Part shown: piece by piece, positions 8,355 through 17,333 of the stretch
Layout of the letters: every line of letters starts with the position of its first letter
Numbering within the stretch: position 1 is the first letter of the stretch
DNA from: Pseudomonadota bacterium
Lineage (GTDB): Bacteria > Myxococcota_A > UBA796 > GCA-2862545
Direction: 5' to 3'
Assembly: GCA_947475315.1 (NCBI GenBank)
Contig: CANJMY010000019.1
Coordinates: 1 to 50,155, forward strand
Length of the DNA: 50,155 nucleotides
Position numbers and translations under genes: made by a program
The notes under the pieces: generated by a model
What the model was told of the DNA's origin: nothing
The model's database searches: none
What the model saw: the letters and a program-made list of their open reading frames with translations, nothing else

Positions 8355-8435
8355 GTCAACCTCGCTCAAGGCCCTTCACTCGATGCCCTGCCGTGTGCAC
8401 GCTTGCGGATCGCCACGAACGGTTAGCAGCACAGA

Positions 8436-10556
8436 ATGTCCGAACCGCAAGTCCCCGAAATCGTCCTCGACGAGCAAGCCCTCCTGGTCCGCACGGTCCG
8501 CCTCCTTCATGAGGTCCCCGTGCTCGCGCCTCCCAAGGAGGATGAGTTGGTCAACGAGCTCCTCCGCCTGCGCGAGGAGGTCAACAACGCCAAGGACGAA
8601 GACAAGCCCTCCATGCTCCAGCAGTACGACCAGCAGCTGGCGCTGTTGGAGCAGATCCGCGCGGGCAGCGAACGCCCCGTCGTCGACCCGGCCAGCCCGT
8701 ACTTCGCGCACCTGCGCCTGGACGAGGACGGCCATGAGCGCGACCTGTTCCTGGGCAAGGGCACGCGCATCGACCACGGCCTGCGCATCGTCGACTGGCG
8801 CAACGCGCCCATCTCCCGCATCTTCTACAGCTACCAGCAGGGCGAAGATTACGAGGAGAACTTCGGCGGCCGCGTGATGGAGGGCACGGTCGTCGCCCGA
8901 CGGACGGTCGGCGTCGAGCAGTCCATCCTCCGCCGCGTCGAGTCGCCCGAGGGCAGCTTCGTCCGCCTGGAGGACGACACCTGGGTGCTGCGGACCCGCG
9001 AGCGCCCGCGCCTCGCCGGCGGTCAGGGCAGCGCGCTCGCCACGGTGCACGACGACGCCAACGCCGCCGGCCGCACGCTCGGCCAAGACGCCCTCGGTCG
9101 ACCGATCCGCGCCGACAAGCACCTGCCGGACATCGCCGGCCTCCTTGACCCCGAGCAGTTCGAGCTGATCACGCGCCCGTCGTCGGGCTTCGTCGTGATC
9201 CGCGGCACGGCCGGCTCCGGCAAGACCACCGTCGCGCTCCACCGCATCGCGTGGCTCGCCTATGACGACCCCGCGGTCGACTCCGATCGCACGCTGTTTC
9301 TCGCGTTCAGCCGCGCGCTCCGCGACTACGTCGAGCGCGTGCTCCCGGCGCTGGGTGTGGCCAAGGTCCGCCCGATCACCTTCCCTGCGTGGGCCGCGCA
9401 GATGCGCCGCAGGCACTTCCCCAAGCTGCCGCAGGCGATCAACGAGGACACACCCGAGGTGGTGCTGCGCCTGAAGTCGCACCCCGCCACCATGGTCGCG
9501 CTGGAGCGTCACATCGAGGCCACCGACGGCCTGGGCACCATGGAGCAGGCGATCGACGACTGGCTCACCGTGCTGACCCGCGCTGACGTCCTCCTGCCCG
9601 TGTTCGACGAACTAGATCCCGGCGGCATCACGCGCGAGGATCTGAACCGCGCGATCGCCTGGAGCCGCGAGCGAGGCGCCGAGCTGATGAACGCGCTCGA
9701 CGAGGACGTGGAGAAGGACGACAAGGTCGCGGTGTTCATGGACGCCGAGGACGACCCCATCCTGCTGCGTGCGTGGCAAAAGCGCGTCGGACCGCTGCGC
9801 GACAAGGGCCAGCGCCCGCTCCGCTACAAGCACATCGCCGTCGACGAGGTCCAGGACTTCAGCCCCATCGAGGTTCGCGTCCTGCTCGACTGCCTCGACG
9901 AGAAGCGCAGCATCACGCTCGCGGGCGACACGCAGCAGCACGTCATGGCGTCTGCAGGCTTCACCAGCTGGTCCACCTTCTTCGGCTGGCTCGGCGTGGC
10001 CGGCGTCGAGGTCGAGACGCTGCGCATCGCCTACCGCTCGTCGGAGCCCATCGTCACGTTCGCCAACCGCCTGCTCGGCGACGTGAACGAGGACGACACG
10101 CCGCCGCTCACCGTGCGCTCCGGCCCGCCGGTCGAGGTCTTCCGCTTCACGGACGCAGGCGCCGCGGTCGGCTTCCTCGCGGACGCGCTCCAGCAGCTCT
10201 CCCGGCACGAGCCGCTCGCCAGCGTCGCCGTGATCGCGCCGAACGAGTCCGTAGCCCAGCTCTACTACGACGGGCTCAAGCGCGGCGAAGTGCCCCGCCT
10301 GCGCCTGGTGCAGGACGAGGCGTTCAGCTTCTCGCCCGGCGTCGAGGTCGTCGACGTGCGGCAGGTGAAGGGGCTGGAGTTCGACTACGTGCTGTTGGTC
10401 GACGCGAGCGCGCGCTCGTACCCGGACACGCCCTCGTCGCGTCGCCTGCTGCACGTCGCCGCCACCCGCGCGATCCACCAGCTGTGGGTGACTTGCGTCG
10501 GTACGCCGTCGTCGATCCTGCGCGAGGCGGTCAGCGATCAGGTCGACCTGGCCTGA
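8436..10556 (+). CDS. HelD-like superfamily 1 helicase/ATPase
   Basis: This 706-aa cytoplasmic ATPase has a UvrD/Rep-type motor with Walker A GTAGSGKTT (residues 257-265), Walker B VDEVQDF with the QxxH-like THQ-type block following (GDTQQHVM), and a C-terminal VRQVKGLEFD motif. Before the motor lies a helical hairpin (about 35-80) and a block IVDWRNAPISRIFY (about 118-131) that matches the V-D-W-R-x-P...Y region characteristic of HelD proteins. HelD binds RNA polymerase and removes it from nucleic acid after stalling, coupling ATP use to release. The length suits HelD (about 700-775 aa), though the N-terminal arm looks short. A general DNA repair helicase remains possible. It is divergent from gloB, with 81 bp between the starts. 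Confidence 0.75.
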   Translation: MSEPQVPEIVLDEQALLVRTVRLLHEVPVLAPPKEDELVNELLRLREEVNNAKDEDKPSMLQQYDQQLALLEQIRAGSERPVVDPASPYFAHLRLDEDGHERDLFLGKGTRIDHGLRIVDWRNAPISRIFYSYQQGEDYEENFGGRVMEGTVVARRTVGVEQSILRRVESPEGSFVRLEDDTWVLRTRERPRLAGGQGSALATVHDDANAAGRTLGQDALGRPIRADKHLPDIAGLLDPEQFELITRPSSGFVVIRGTAGSGKTTVALHRIAWLAYDDPAVDSDRTLFLAFSRALRDYVERVLPALGVAKVRPITFPAWAAQMRRRHFPKLPQAINEDTPEVVLRLKSHPATMVALERHIEATDGLGTMEQAIDDWLTVLTRADVLLPVFDELDPGGITREDLNRAIAWSRERGAELMNALDEDVEKDDKVAVFMDAEDDPILLRAWQKRVGPLRDKGQRPLRYKHIAVDEVQDFSPIEVRVLLDCLDEKRSITLAGDTQQHVMASAGFTSWSTFFGWLGVAGVEVETLRIAYRSSEPIVTFANRLLGDVNEDDTPPLTVRSGPPVEVFRFTDAGAAVGFLADALQQLSRHEPLASVAVIAPNESVAQLYYDGLKRGEVPRLRLVQDEAFSFSPGVEVVDVRQVKGLEFDYVLLVDASARSYPDTPSSRRLLHVAATRAIHQLWVTCVGTPSSILREAVSDQVDLA

Positions 10557-10601
10557 TCGACGGACGAGCACGAGAAAGCGCGGCGCAACGCGGCGTGTCC
10601 C

Positions 10602-10631
10602 TTGCGGACGCGCCGCCGCTCGTCGTAGACT
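10602..10631 (+). promoter_or_regulatory. Candidate sigma-70-type promoter for the catalase-related gene
   Basis: TTGCGG (10602-10607) and TAGACT (10626-10631) are spaced by 18 bp and lie 51 bp before the GTG start at 10683. The match to consensus is partial (3/6 and 4/6), so this is only a candidate, but TAGACT stands out in otherwise GC-rich DNA. Confidence 0.3.
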
Positions 10632-10682
10632 CCGCCCGGCCCAGCGCCCTCACGCGCACCCGAGCCATCCAGGGGACGAGCC

Positions 10683-11792
10683 GTGCTTCTACAGAGACTG
10701 ATCGCGTGGGCGAAGCGCATTCAGCTGTCCATCTACACGGTGCTGATCACGCTGTTGGTGGCGTTCAACAGCCTGGTGTTTCGCGTGCGCATGTCGCACG
10801 AGAACGGCGTCAGCGCGCGCGCCCGCATTCGCATCCTCGATGATCCGCGCCGTCCCGCGCATGACTTCTTCGTCAACGGCCGGGAGTTCGTCGGTCGCGT
10901 GCGCCACGGCGCCGCGTCGTTCAATGACGACGCCAAAAAGGTCGTTCGCTCCGCGTCGGTGAAGTTCTCGGACACGCGCGGCCGTACGCCGTTCGCGCTG
11001 CTGATGAACACGGGTGACGCACCGCTCTTCTGGGACGCGCGCACCTTCGCGAGCTTCATGGTCGTGACCATGCTCGGCCGCGGCAAGTACTTCGTGTCCC
11101 ACCTGCGAAAGTACCCGCAGGCGCTCGTGGGCGGGTCGGTGAGCGTGCGCCGTGATCCCGAGTCTTTCGCGGGCATGAGCTACCACACGCAGACGTGCAG
11201 CGGCCTCATCGCGGCCGACGAGTCCCGTCACCTGGTGCGCTACCGCATGATCCCTTGGGACGGCTGGAGCCCGGAGACGGAGACCGGCACGCCCGAGCCG
11301 TGGGACGCCGCCCTGCCGTGGCTGCAGAACCCCTTCCAGGACGAGACCCGCACCCGCAACTACCTCAAGGACGAGCTGATCGAGCGCGTGAACGACCGCA
11401 AGGACCGTGTGCGCTTCCGGCTCCAGATGCAGGTGCGGCCGTGGCTGGACGGCCCCACTCAGCAATGGGCGTCGAGCGCGTGGCCGTGGGACGAGGTCGA
11501 GACGCCATGGCTGGAGCTGGCCGAGGTCGAGCTGACCGAGGTCCTCGACTACAAGGAGGCGATGCTCACCTGGTTCGAGATCACGCAGGCGCCCAAGACG
11601 CTGCCCATCCCGAACGCCGTCAGCATCGACGACCCGCACTCGCTCAACCACCTGCGCAGGGCGAGCAGCTGGGGCCGACGCGCGCGCCTGTTCGCGTACA
11701 AGATCTTCGGCATGCTCAAGAAGTTCCCGGACTCGCGCCACGCGCCGGACTGGACCAGCGAGCCCCCGATGGCGGAGCCGCCCGGTCCGTGA
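10683..11792 (+). CDS. Catalase-related haem protein, allene oxide synthase-like, membrane-anchored
   Basis: This 369-aa protein has an N-terminal hydrophobic helix (about 13-33) and a catalase fold lacking the large domains of true catalases. Haem residues can be read by alignment by eye: R-M-S-H (distal His39, followed by G42 and A45 as in catalase H-x-x-G-x-x-A), strand VRH and VKFSD, Asn109 in LLMNTGDAP, the WPW...PWLELAEVEL block, and proximal R-L-F-A-Y (Arg335, Tyr339). Catalases have Val before the distal His; here it is Ser38, while coral allene oxide synthase has Thr66 before His67. The His-Asn spacing (70) equals the coral enzyme's His67-Asn137. It probably acts on fatty acid hydroperoxides rather than H2O2. 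GTG with GGGGACGAG upstream is a good start. A lipoxygenase lies nearby. Confidence 0.72.
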   Translation: MLLQRLIAWAKRIQLSIYTVLITLLVAFNSLVFRVRMSHENGVSARARIRILDDPRRPAHDFFVNGREFVGRVRHGAASFNDDAKKVVRSASVKFSDTRGRTPFALLMNTGDAPLFWDARTFASFMVVTMLGRGKYFVSHLRKYPQALVGGSVSVRRDPESFAGMSYHTQTCSGLIAADESRHLVRYRMIPWDGWSPETETGTPEPWDAALPWLQNPFQDETRTRNYLKDELIERVNDRKDRVRFRLQMQVRPWLDGPTQQWASSAWPWDEVETPWLELAEVELTEVLDYKEAMLTWFEITQAPKTLPIPNAVSIDDPHSLNHLRRASSWGRRARLFAYKIFGMLKKFPDSRHAPDWTSEPPMAEPPGP

Positions 11793-11853
11793 GCGCGCGC
11801 GGCGCACATCTGCCGCTCAGGTAGGCGTCCCGGGCCGGTGGGCGCGTCCGCCG

Positions 11854-11886
11854 CTCGTGTCGGCGTCCCGGGCCGCGCGACACGAG
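11854..11886. terminator. Hairpin between convergent genes
   Basis: CTCGTGTCG (11854-11862) and CGACACGAG (11878-11886) form a perfect 9-bp stem with a 15-nt loop, placed between the stops of the catalase-related gene (11792) and the kinase gene (11904). It could terminate transcription from both sides. There is no T-run, and a 14-bp direct repeat (GGCGTCCCGGGCCG at 11824 and 11862) overlaps it, so the hairpin may instead be a by-product of repeat-rich DNA. Confidence 0.4.
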
Positions 11887-11903
11887 GCGCGTCGCGGCCT
11901 GCG

Positions 11904-14900
11904 CTACTTCTCGTGCTGCTCGTCGACGCCGTCCCAACCGGCAGGGGCGGGCGACTGCGCCAGCTCCGCCGCCCGGCGGGCGAGCGTGTTCGCCACCACG
12001 TCGAACGGGGCCTCGGCCGCGCACGCCTCGAAGTCGGTGACCGCGCCGGCGAAGTCCGCGTCGACCCAACGCTGGAACGCCCCGCCGAGCCGCGCCCGCG
12101 TCGCCAGCAGCACAGCGCGCTCCTCGGCCGTGCGCGCGTCGAGCACCTCGTGCACGCCGATCGCGCCCCGACGTCCCTTCACCCGCACGCGACCCACCTC
12201 GCGCACCTCGAACACGTCCGGGTCACGCAGGCGCGCGCGCGTCGCGTCGCTGATCAGGAGCGCCGCGCCGTAGTGCTTGGTCATGCCCTCCAGCCGGGAG
12301 GCCAGGTTCACCGCGTCTCCGATCACCGTGGTTTCCATGCGCTCGTTCGACCCGATGGTGCCGAGCATCACGGTCCCGGTGTGCACGCCCACGCCCATGT
12401 TCAGGCGTGGCTCGCCTCGCGCGGCGCGCTCCTCGTTGAACTGCTCCAGCGCGCGGTGCATCCCGACCGCCGCCCGAACCGCGCCGTCCGTCTCGCCCAC
12501 GAACAGCGCCATCACGGCGTCGCCGATGAACTTGTCGACGAACCCTCCGTGCGCGTTCACCGCAGGCAGCATGCGCGCCAGGTAGTCGTTGATCAAGGCG
12601 AAGTTGCCCGACACCGTGAGCTGCTCCGACAGCGCCGTGAAGCCGCGCAGGTCGCTGAACAGCACGCTGACCTCAGCCTCGACGCCATCACCGAGCGCCA
12701 CGTCCTCGATCCGCCGACGCCCGATGTGGGACAGGAACGGGCGCGGCACGAACCGACCGAACGCCTCGGCGGCGCGGCGCTGCGCCGCGAACAAGCGCGC
12801 GTTCTCCACCGCGACGACGCCCTGCCCGCCGATCGCCTGCAGCACGCTCACATGGCCCTCCGTGAACACGCCCGCGCCGCGGTCGTTCTCCAGGTAGAGC
12901 ACACCCACCACGGTCCCATGAGAAATCAGAGGGACACACACGACCGATCGGACGTGGTTCGCGCGCACGTAGGGGTCGTTCGCGAACAGCTCGTCGAAGC
13001 CCGCGTCGTCGATCAGGCGCGTGCGCTTGGTGCGCCGTACATACGCGACGATGCTGTCGGGCGAAGCCACGTTGAGCTGCGCGCCGCCCGTGCGCACCAC
13101 GAGCTCGGCCCCCACGATCGTCGCCTCGGCGACCACCTCGACCTCGGGGCTGTCTTCGCCCTGACGCAGGTAGAGCAGACCGCGACGCGCGCCCGCCGCC
13201 TGCAGCGCCACCCGCAGGACGCGCTCCAGCAGTCGGTCCATCTCGATCTCGGAGCTGATCGCGCGCACGGCGGCGAGCAGCACGCGCACGTCGAGCGCGC
13301 CGAGGCTGTCGGCGTCGGTCGTCGCGAAGGTGGACACGCCCCCCGACGCGTCCAGGTAGTCCTCCTCGTGCAGCTCGCCCTCGCCGTGCCGGTCCAGCGC
13401 GACCGCGCCGAACCGCCGCCAGAGAGAGCGCGCCCGATCCTGGTGGAAGCGCGCCAGGTCCGTGTGCTGGAGGGACGCGTGAAGCTCCGCCATGCGCTTG
13501 GAGACCATCGCCTCCACCCACAGGTTGCCGATCGCCTTCGCGCTCGACGAAGCGTCCGCCAAGCCGCGCAGCGCCCACTCCACACGCGCTGCCGACGCGT
13601 CCGCCTCGGCGTCCGTCCACTGCACGAACGGGAGCAGGTCCGCGTTTCGGTTGGCGGCCGCGCGCATCTGCTTGCGCACGCTCCCCAAGAGCCGCCGCTG
13701 CGCCCGTGGCAGCGTCGTCGAGCGCCGGGCGAGCACGACGCCCAACATCGCGACGCCAAAGGTCACGAAGGTCTGGCCGGGCGCCGCCTCGCGGTTGGCG
13801 TGGAGCAACGTCAACGCGGCCAACGCGCGGTCGTCATCTCCCATCACAAATGCGAGCCAGCCCGCCGCGCCGCAGCCCTGCGCGATCGCCTGACCTTCGC
13901 CCGCGCCCGCCGCGAGCAGCTGCTCCAAGCGCACGTCAAAGTCCAGCCCATCCCCGACCAGGCGCGCGTCCGTCGTCTCTCGGCTGGACAGGCGCGCGAT
14001 CGCGATGGTCCACACGCGCATCGCGTACGCGGTCTGCGCCTGCTTGGATCCAAGCACGACCGGCACGTAGTCACCGTACCGCTCGGCCATCCAGGCGATC
14101 GAGCGCCCCGAGAGCAGGTCCGTCACGTAGGCGACGGTCGCGCAGTACGCGGCGTTCTCCACGTCGCCCGCGTCCATGGCCGCCGTGTAGCAGGCGAGCA
14201 CCTCCGTCGCGCACTTACGGTAGGGGTCGCGGTGGTGCCGGATGAAGCCGTGGAAGAGCAGGCCGGTCTTGCCGACCAGGTGTCGGTCCCCAGTCTTCTC
14301 CAGCAGGTCCATCGCCAGCTGACCAAACGCGTAGCCCTCGTCCACCAGCCCGAGCGCCGCGCTCGCGATCATCCCGTAGAGCGCGTAGCCATAGGCAGAC
14401 AGGCCCGTGTTGCCGTGCACGAGTGACAGCCGGATCATGCGGAACGCGAGCAGCGGCACCAGGTTCGGCACGCCCCAGTACGCGTTCGTCGCGGACTTCA
14501 TCATGATGCCGAGCGCCGCGTTGACGTCCGGATCCGTGAGCGTCGGCAGGTCGATCAGCGTCTTGGGATCGCGCCCCCGTAGCGCGATCTTCAGGCGGAT
14601 CACGCCGCCGAGCACGTGCGGGGTGATCGGATCCTTGGGCAGGCGGATGCCAAACTCGTCGCGCAGAACGTCCACCGCCAGGTGCGTTCCCTCCTTGTAG
14701 CGCAGCTGCGACACGCCGACGCCGATGCGGATCAAGTGGATCGGCATGCGCTGGTGCAGGTTGGTCGCGTGCTGGAGCACCTCGGGCGCGTGGCGCTCAA
14801 CGTCGTCCCAGCGCGCTTCGATGTAGGCCACGTCCGCCGCTTCCGTGTGCAGACCGAGCGCCAAGTCATGCGCGGACATCCACGCGTCCGAGGGCAGGAC

Positions 14901-17333
14901 CGAGAGGCCGTCACGGAGGTACCGGGCTGCGGCGCCAGTCGCCATGCACGCCTTGGCCCGGCGCGCCGCCATCAGGAACACCGCCGACGCCTGCAGCCGC
15001 TCAGCCGGATCTTGGAGCAGCCCGACCGCCTCGCCCAGGTGCGACGCGACGTCGATCACCTGCTCTCCGAGCGCGTCCAGACCACGAGCCAGCAGCATCC
15101 GGCCCAAGCGCATGTGGATCTCGGCGCGCGTCGCCTCAGCGAGCGCGTCGTGCGCGGCCTGCTCGACGCGATCATGCAGGAAGCGGTATCGCGGGCTGAT
15201 CTGCAGTCGGCCACCGCGTCGGCCCGCCAGCTCGGCCTCCTCGGCGGCGTAGCGGTACGCCCCATCCAACGGCAGGATCAGGCCCTCGGCCAACGCAGGC
15301 TCAAGCTCGCGAGCGGTGTCCGCCGCGCGGCGATCGCTCACCGCGGCCAGCGTGTCGAGGTCGAAGCTGGCGCCAAGGCACGCGGCGATTTGCAGCAGCC
15401 CGGATGTCGCGTCGGGGAGGCGCGCGAACCGCTGCGTCATCAGCTTGGCGACGTCGTCCGTGATCCCGCGCGTCACCGCGGCGTCCAGGTCCCACGTCCA
15501 ACGCGTCGCGGCCGCATCGAAGCGAATGACGCCGTCGAGCGCGAGCCGCTCCATGAGCTGGTGGACGAAGAACGGGTTGCCGCCGGTGCGATCGTGGATG
15601 AGCGCCGCCAGCGGCCGCGCCTCCGCGCGCTCGACGTGCATGCTGTCCGCGACCAGCGCCTCCACCGACTCTACGCTCAGCGGGCCAAGCTCAAGCGTGG
15701 TCGCCGGGCGGCCCGCGCTCGCCAAGCGCTGCAGCGTCGCGCGGAGCGGGTGCGTCGGCCCCACTTCCTCCTCGCGAAAGGCGCCGATCAGGAGCAGCCC
15801 GCGCGCGTCGCGGTCGGTCGCGAGCACCTCCATCAGCGACAGCGACGGCAGATCGGCCCACTGCAGGTCGTCGAGGAAGATCGCGAACGGCTCGCTGGGC
15901 GACAGGAACGCGCCGAGGAAGCGACGGAAGACGTGTCCGAAGCGGGCGACCGCCTCTCCAGGGCTCGCCTCGGGCAGCGGAGGCTGCGGGCCCAGGATCA
16001 GCTCGAGGTCCGCGACCACGTCCGCAATCACCGCGCCGTTCGGCCCCAAGGCCTCTTGCAAGCGACCGCGCAGCGACGCCAGCCTGGCCTCAGGCAGCGA
16101 CAGCGCCTGGCGGATGAGGTCCTGCAGCGCGCCGATCCACGCGAGGTACGGAAGGTCGCGACGGTACAGATCGAACTTGCCGGCCGCGAACCGACCGTGA
16201 GCGGCGGCGATCCCGGGCTCCACCTCGTGCACGAGCGCCGACTTTCCGATGCCGGAGCGACCCGCCACCAACACCACCTCGACCTCACCCGCGGCCACAC
16301 GCTCCAGGGCGCCGAGCAGGGCGGCCTGCTCTGCCTCGCGGCCGTAGAGGTTGTCGGACACCAGGAAGTGATCCCGTCGATCGCGCTCGCCGAGCGTGAA
16401 GCGGACGTCCGGCTTTCCCTCGCGCGCGGCGTCCAGGCAGCGTCGCAGATCCACGGCCAGACCCACCGCGGTCTGGTAGCGCTCCTCGGCGCGCTTGCGC
16501 AGAAGCCGGGCCGTGATCGCGGCCACCGTGAGAGGAACCTCCGGCGCCAGCTCGCGCACCTCGGGCGCGTCCACGGCGATGTGCGCGTGCACCAGCTCGA
16601 GCGGATCCTCGCTAAGGAACGGCGGCCGCCCAGCCAGCAGGTGGAAGAGCGTCGCGCCTAGCCCGTACAGATCGGATCGCGCGTCCACGGGGCGGTTCAT
16701 GCGCCCCGTCTGCTCGGGCGACATGTAGCGGAGCGTGCCCTCGGCGCGGTCCTCCGTGGACGACGCGCTCTCCGAGCGCAGCGTGCTCGCGATGCCCAGA
16801 TCGATCAGCTTGACGTGGTCACCCGCGCCGTCCACCAACACGTTCGCGGGCTTCACGTCCTTGTGCACGATGCCCGCCGCGTGCAACTGCGCGAGGCCGT
16901 CCGCGATCCCGACCGCGAAGCGCAGCGCGTCGACCAACGACGGGCGCCCGTGCGCGCGGAGCCAGCGGTCGAGGGAGAGCCCGCCGTTGTCTTCCATCAC
17001 AAGCGCGAGGTCGTTCTCCAGCTGCGCCAGCGCGAGGTGCTGGATCACGTTCGGCGCGGCAAGCACCCGCCGACCCAGCTCATGCGCGCGGCGCTGGGCC
17101 GCGAGCTGTCGCTCGGTCGGGAAGTCGTCGCGGTGAAGCTTGACCACCACCGCCCGACCCGTCGCGTCCTCGACGCCGCGGTACACCGCTGCGCGCGCGC
17201 CCAAGTAGACGCGCGACAGCAGCGTGTAGCCGTGCACGCGCGGCAGCGCCGAGCGGGCGCCGGAGGCTTCGGCGGAGTCAGATCGCAACGGACCGACCGA
17301 TGATGCTGGGGTCCAGGTAGCGGTACGGGACAT
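11904..17333 (-). CDS. Ser/Thr protein kinase-AAA ATPase-GAF-adenylate cyclase hybrid
   Basis: The product is 1,809 aa and soluble. The kinase domain (about 35-300) has Lys65 in VVVKL, H-K-D (157-159) with VKPANVL, DLG instead of DFG (178-180) and SPEQTGRMNR. The AAA module (about 330-700) has Walker A GRSGIGKS (358-365) and a Walker B FLDDLQWAD. A long helical region (about 700-1330) precedes a GAF domain (about 1362-1515). The class III cyclase domain (1551-1740) has metal Asp1561 and Asp1605, adenine-specifying Lys1601 and Thr1669, and Asn1676/Arg1680, so cAMP synthesis is predicted. The N-terminal part resembles HstK-type kinases, with a cyclase where those have a histidine kinase. ATG 17333 overlaps the lipoxygenase end by 56 nt; GTG 17237 is an alternative start. 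Confidence 0.88.
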   Translation of the reverse strand: MSRTATWTPASSVGPLRSDSAEASGARSALPRVHGYTLLSRVYLGARAAVYRGVEDATGRAVVVKLHRDDFPTERQLAAQRRAHELGRRVLAAPNVIQHLALAQLENDLALVMEDNGGLSLDRWLRAHGRPSLVDALRFAVGIADGLAQLHAAGIVHKDVKPANVLVDGAGDHVKLIDLGIASTLRSESASSTEDRAEGTLRYMSPEQTGRMNRPVDARSDLYGLGATLFHLLAGRPPFLSEDPLELVHAHIAVDAPEVRELAPEVPLTVAAITARLLRKRAEERYQTAVGLAVDLRRCLDAAREGKPDVRFTLGERDRRDHFLVSDNLYGREAEQAALLGALERVAAGEVEVVLVAGRSGIGKSALVHEVEPGIAAAHGRFAAGKFDLYRRDLPYLAWIGALQDLIRQALSLPEARLASLRGRLQEALGPNGAVIADVVADLELILGPQPPLPEASPGEAVARFGHVFRRFLGAFLSPSEPFAIFLDDLQWADLPSLSLMEVLATDRDARGLLLIGAFREEEVGPTHPLRATLQRLASAGRPATTLELGPLSVESVEALVADSMHVERAEARPLAALIHDRTGGNPFFVHQLMERLALDGVIRFDAAATRWTWDLDAAVTRGITDDVAKLMTQRFARLPDATSGLLQIAACLGASFDLDTLAAVSDRRAADTARELEPALAEGLILPLDGAYRYAAEEAELAGRRGGRLQISPRYRFLHDRVEQAAHDALAEATRAEIHMRLGRMLLARGLDALGEQVIDVASHLGEAVGLLQDPAERLQASAVFLMAARRAKACMATGAAARYLRDGLSVLPSDAWMSAHDLALGLHTEAADVAYIEARWDDVERHAPEVLQHATNLHQRMPIHLIRIGVGVSQLRYKEGTHLAVDVLRDEFGIRLPKDPITPHVLGGVIRLKIALRGRDPKTLIDLPTLTDPDVNAALGIMMKSATNAYWGVPNLVPLLAFRMIRLSLVHGNTGLSAYGYALYGMIASAALGLVDEGYAFGQLAMDLLEKTGDRHLVGKTGLLFHGFIRHHRDPYRKCATEVLACYTAAMDAGDVENAAYCATVAYVTDLLSGRSIAWMAERYGDYVPVVLGSKQAQTAYAMRVWTIAIARLSSRETTDARLVGDGLDFDVRLEQLLAAGAGEGQAIAQGCGAAGWLAFVMGDDDRALAALTLLHANREAAPGQTFVTFGVAMLGVVLARRSTTLPRAQRRLLGSVRKQMRAAANRNADLLPFVQWTDAEADASAARVEWALRGLADASSSAKAIGNLWVEAMVSKRMAELHASLQHTDLARFHQDRARSLWRRFGAVALDRHGEGELHEEDYLDASGGVSTFATTDADSLGALDVRVLLAAVRAISSEIEMDRLLERVLRVALQAAGARRGLLYLRQGEDSPEVEVVAEATIVGAELVVRTGGAQLNVASPDSIVAYVRRTKRTRLIDDAGFDELFANDPYVRANHVRSVVCVPLISHGTVVGVLYLENDRGAGVFTEGHVSVLQAIGGQGVVAVENARLFAAQRRAAEAFGRFVPRPFLSHIGRRRIEDVALGDGVEAEVSVLFSDLRGFTALSEQLTVSGNFALINDYLARMLPAVNAHGGFVDKFIGDAVMALFVGETDGAVRAAVGMHRALEQFNEERAARGEPRLNMGVGVHTGTVMLGTIGSNERMETTVIGDAVNLASRLEGMTKHYGAALLISDATRARLRDPDVFEVREVGRVRVKGRRGAIGVHEVLDARTAEERAVLLATRARLGGAFQRWVDADFAGAVTDFEACAAEAPFDVVANTLARRAAELAQSPAPAGWDGVDEQHEK

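Noticed and set aside
10683..11792. His75 (in VRH) as the distal haem ligand of the catalase-related protein
   Set aside because: Alignment of VRH with the VRF strand and of VKFSD with VKFYT of catalases places His75 on a beta strand. His39 in RMSHENG matches the H-x-x-G-x-x-A motif and gives the right spacing to Asn109.
11838..16661. Two long plus-strand open frames opposite the kinase gene
   Set aside because: Their products are Arg/His/Gln/Val-rich and repetitive, as expected for the antisense of GC-rich coding DNA; the minus strand has intact kinase, AAA, GAF and cyclase motifs.
17278..17333. Gene fusion of lipoxygenase and kinase
   Set aside because: The two frames differ and the lipoxygenase ends at its required C-terminal Ile followed by TGA; the 56-nt overlap is ordinary gene coupling.
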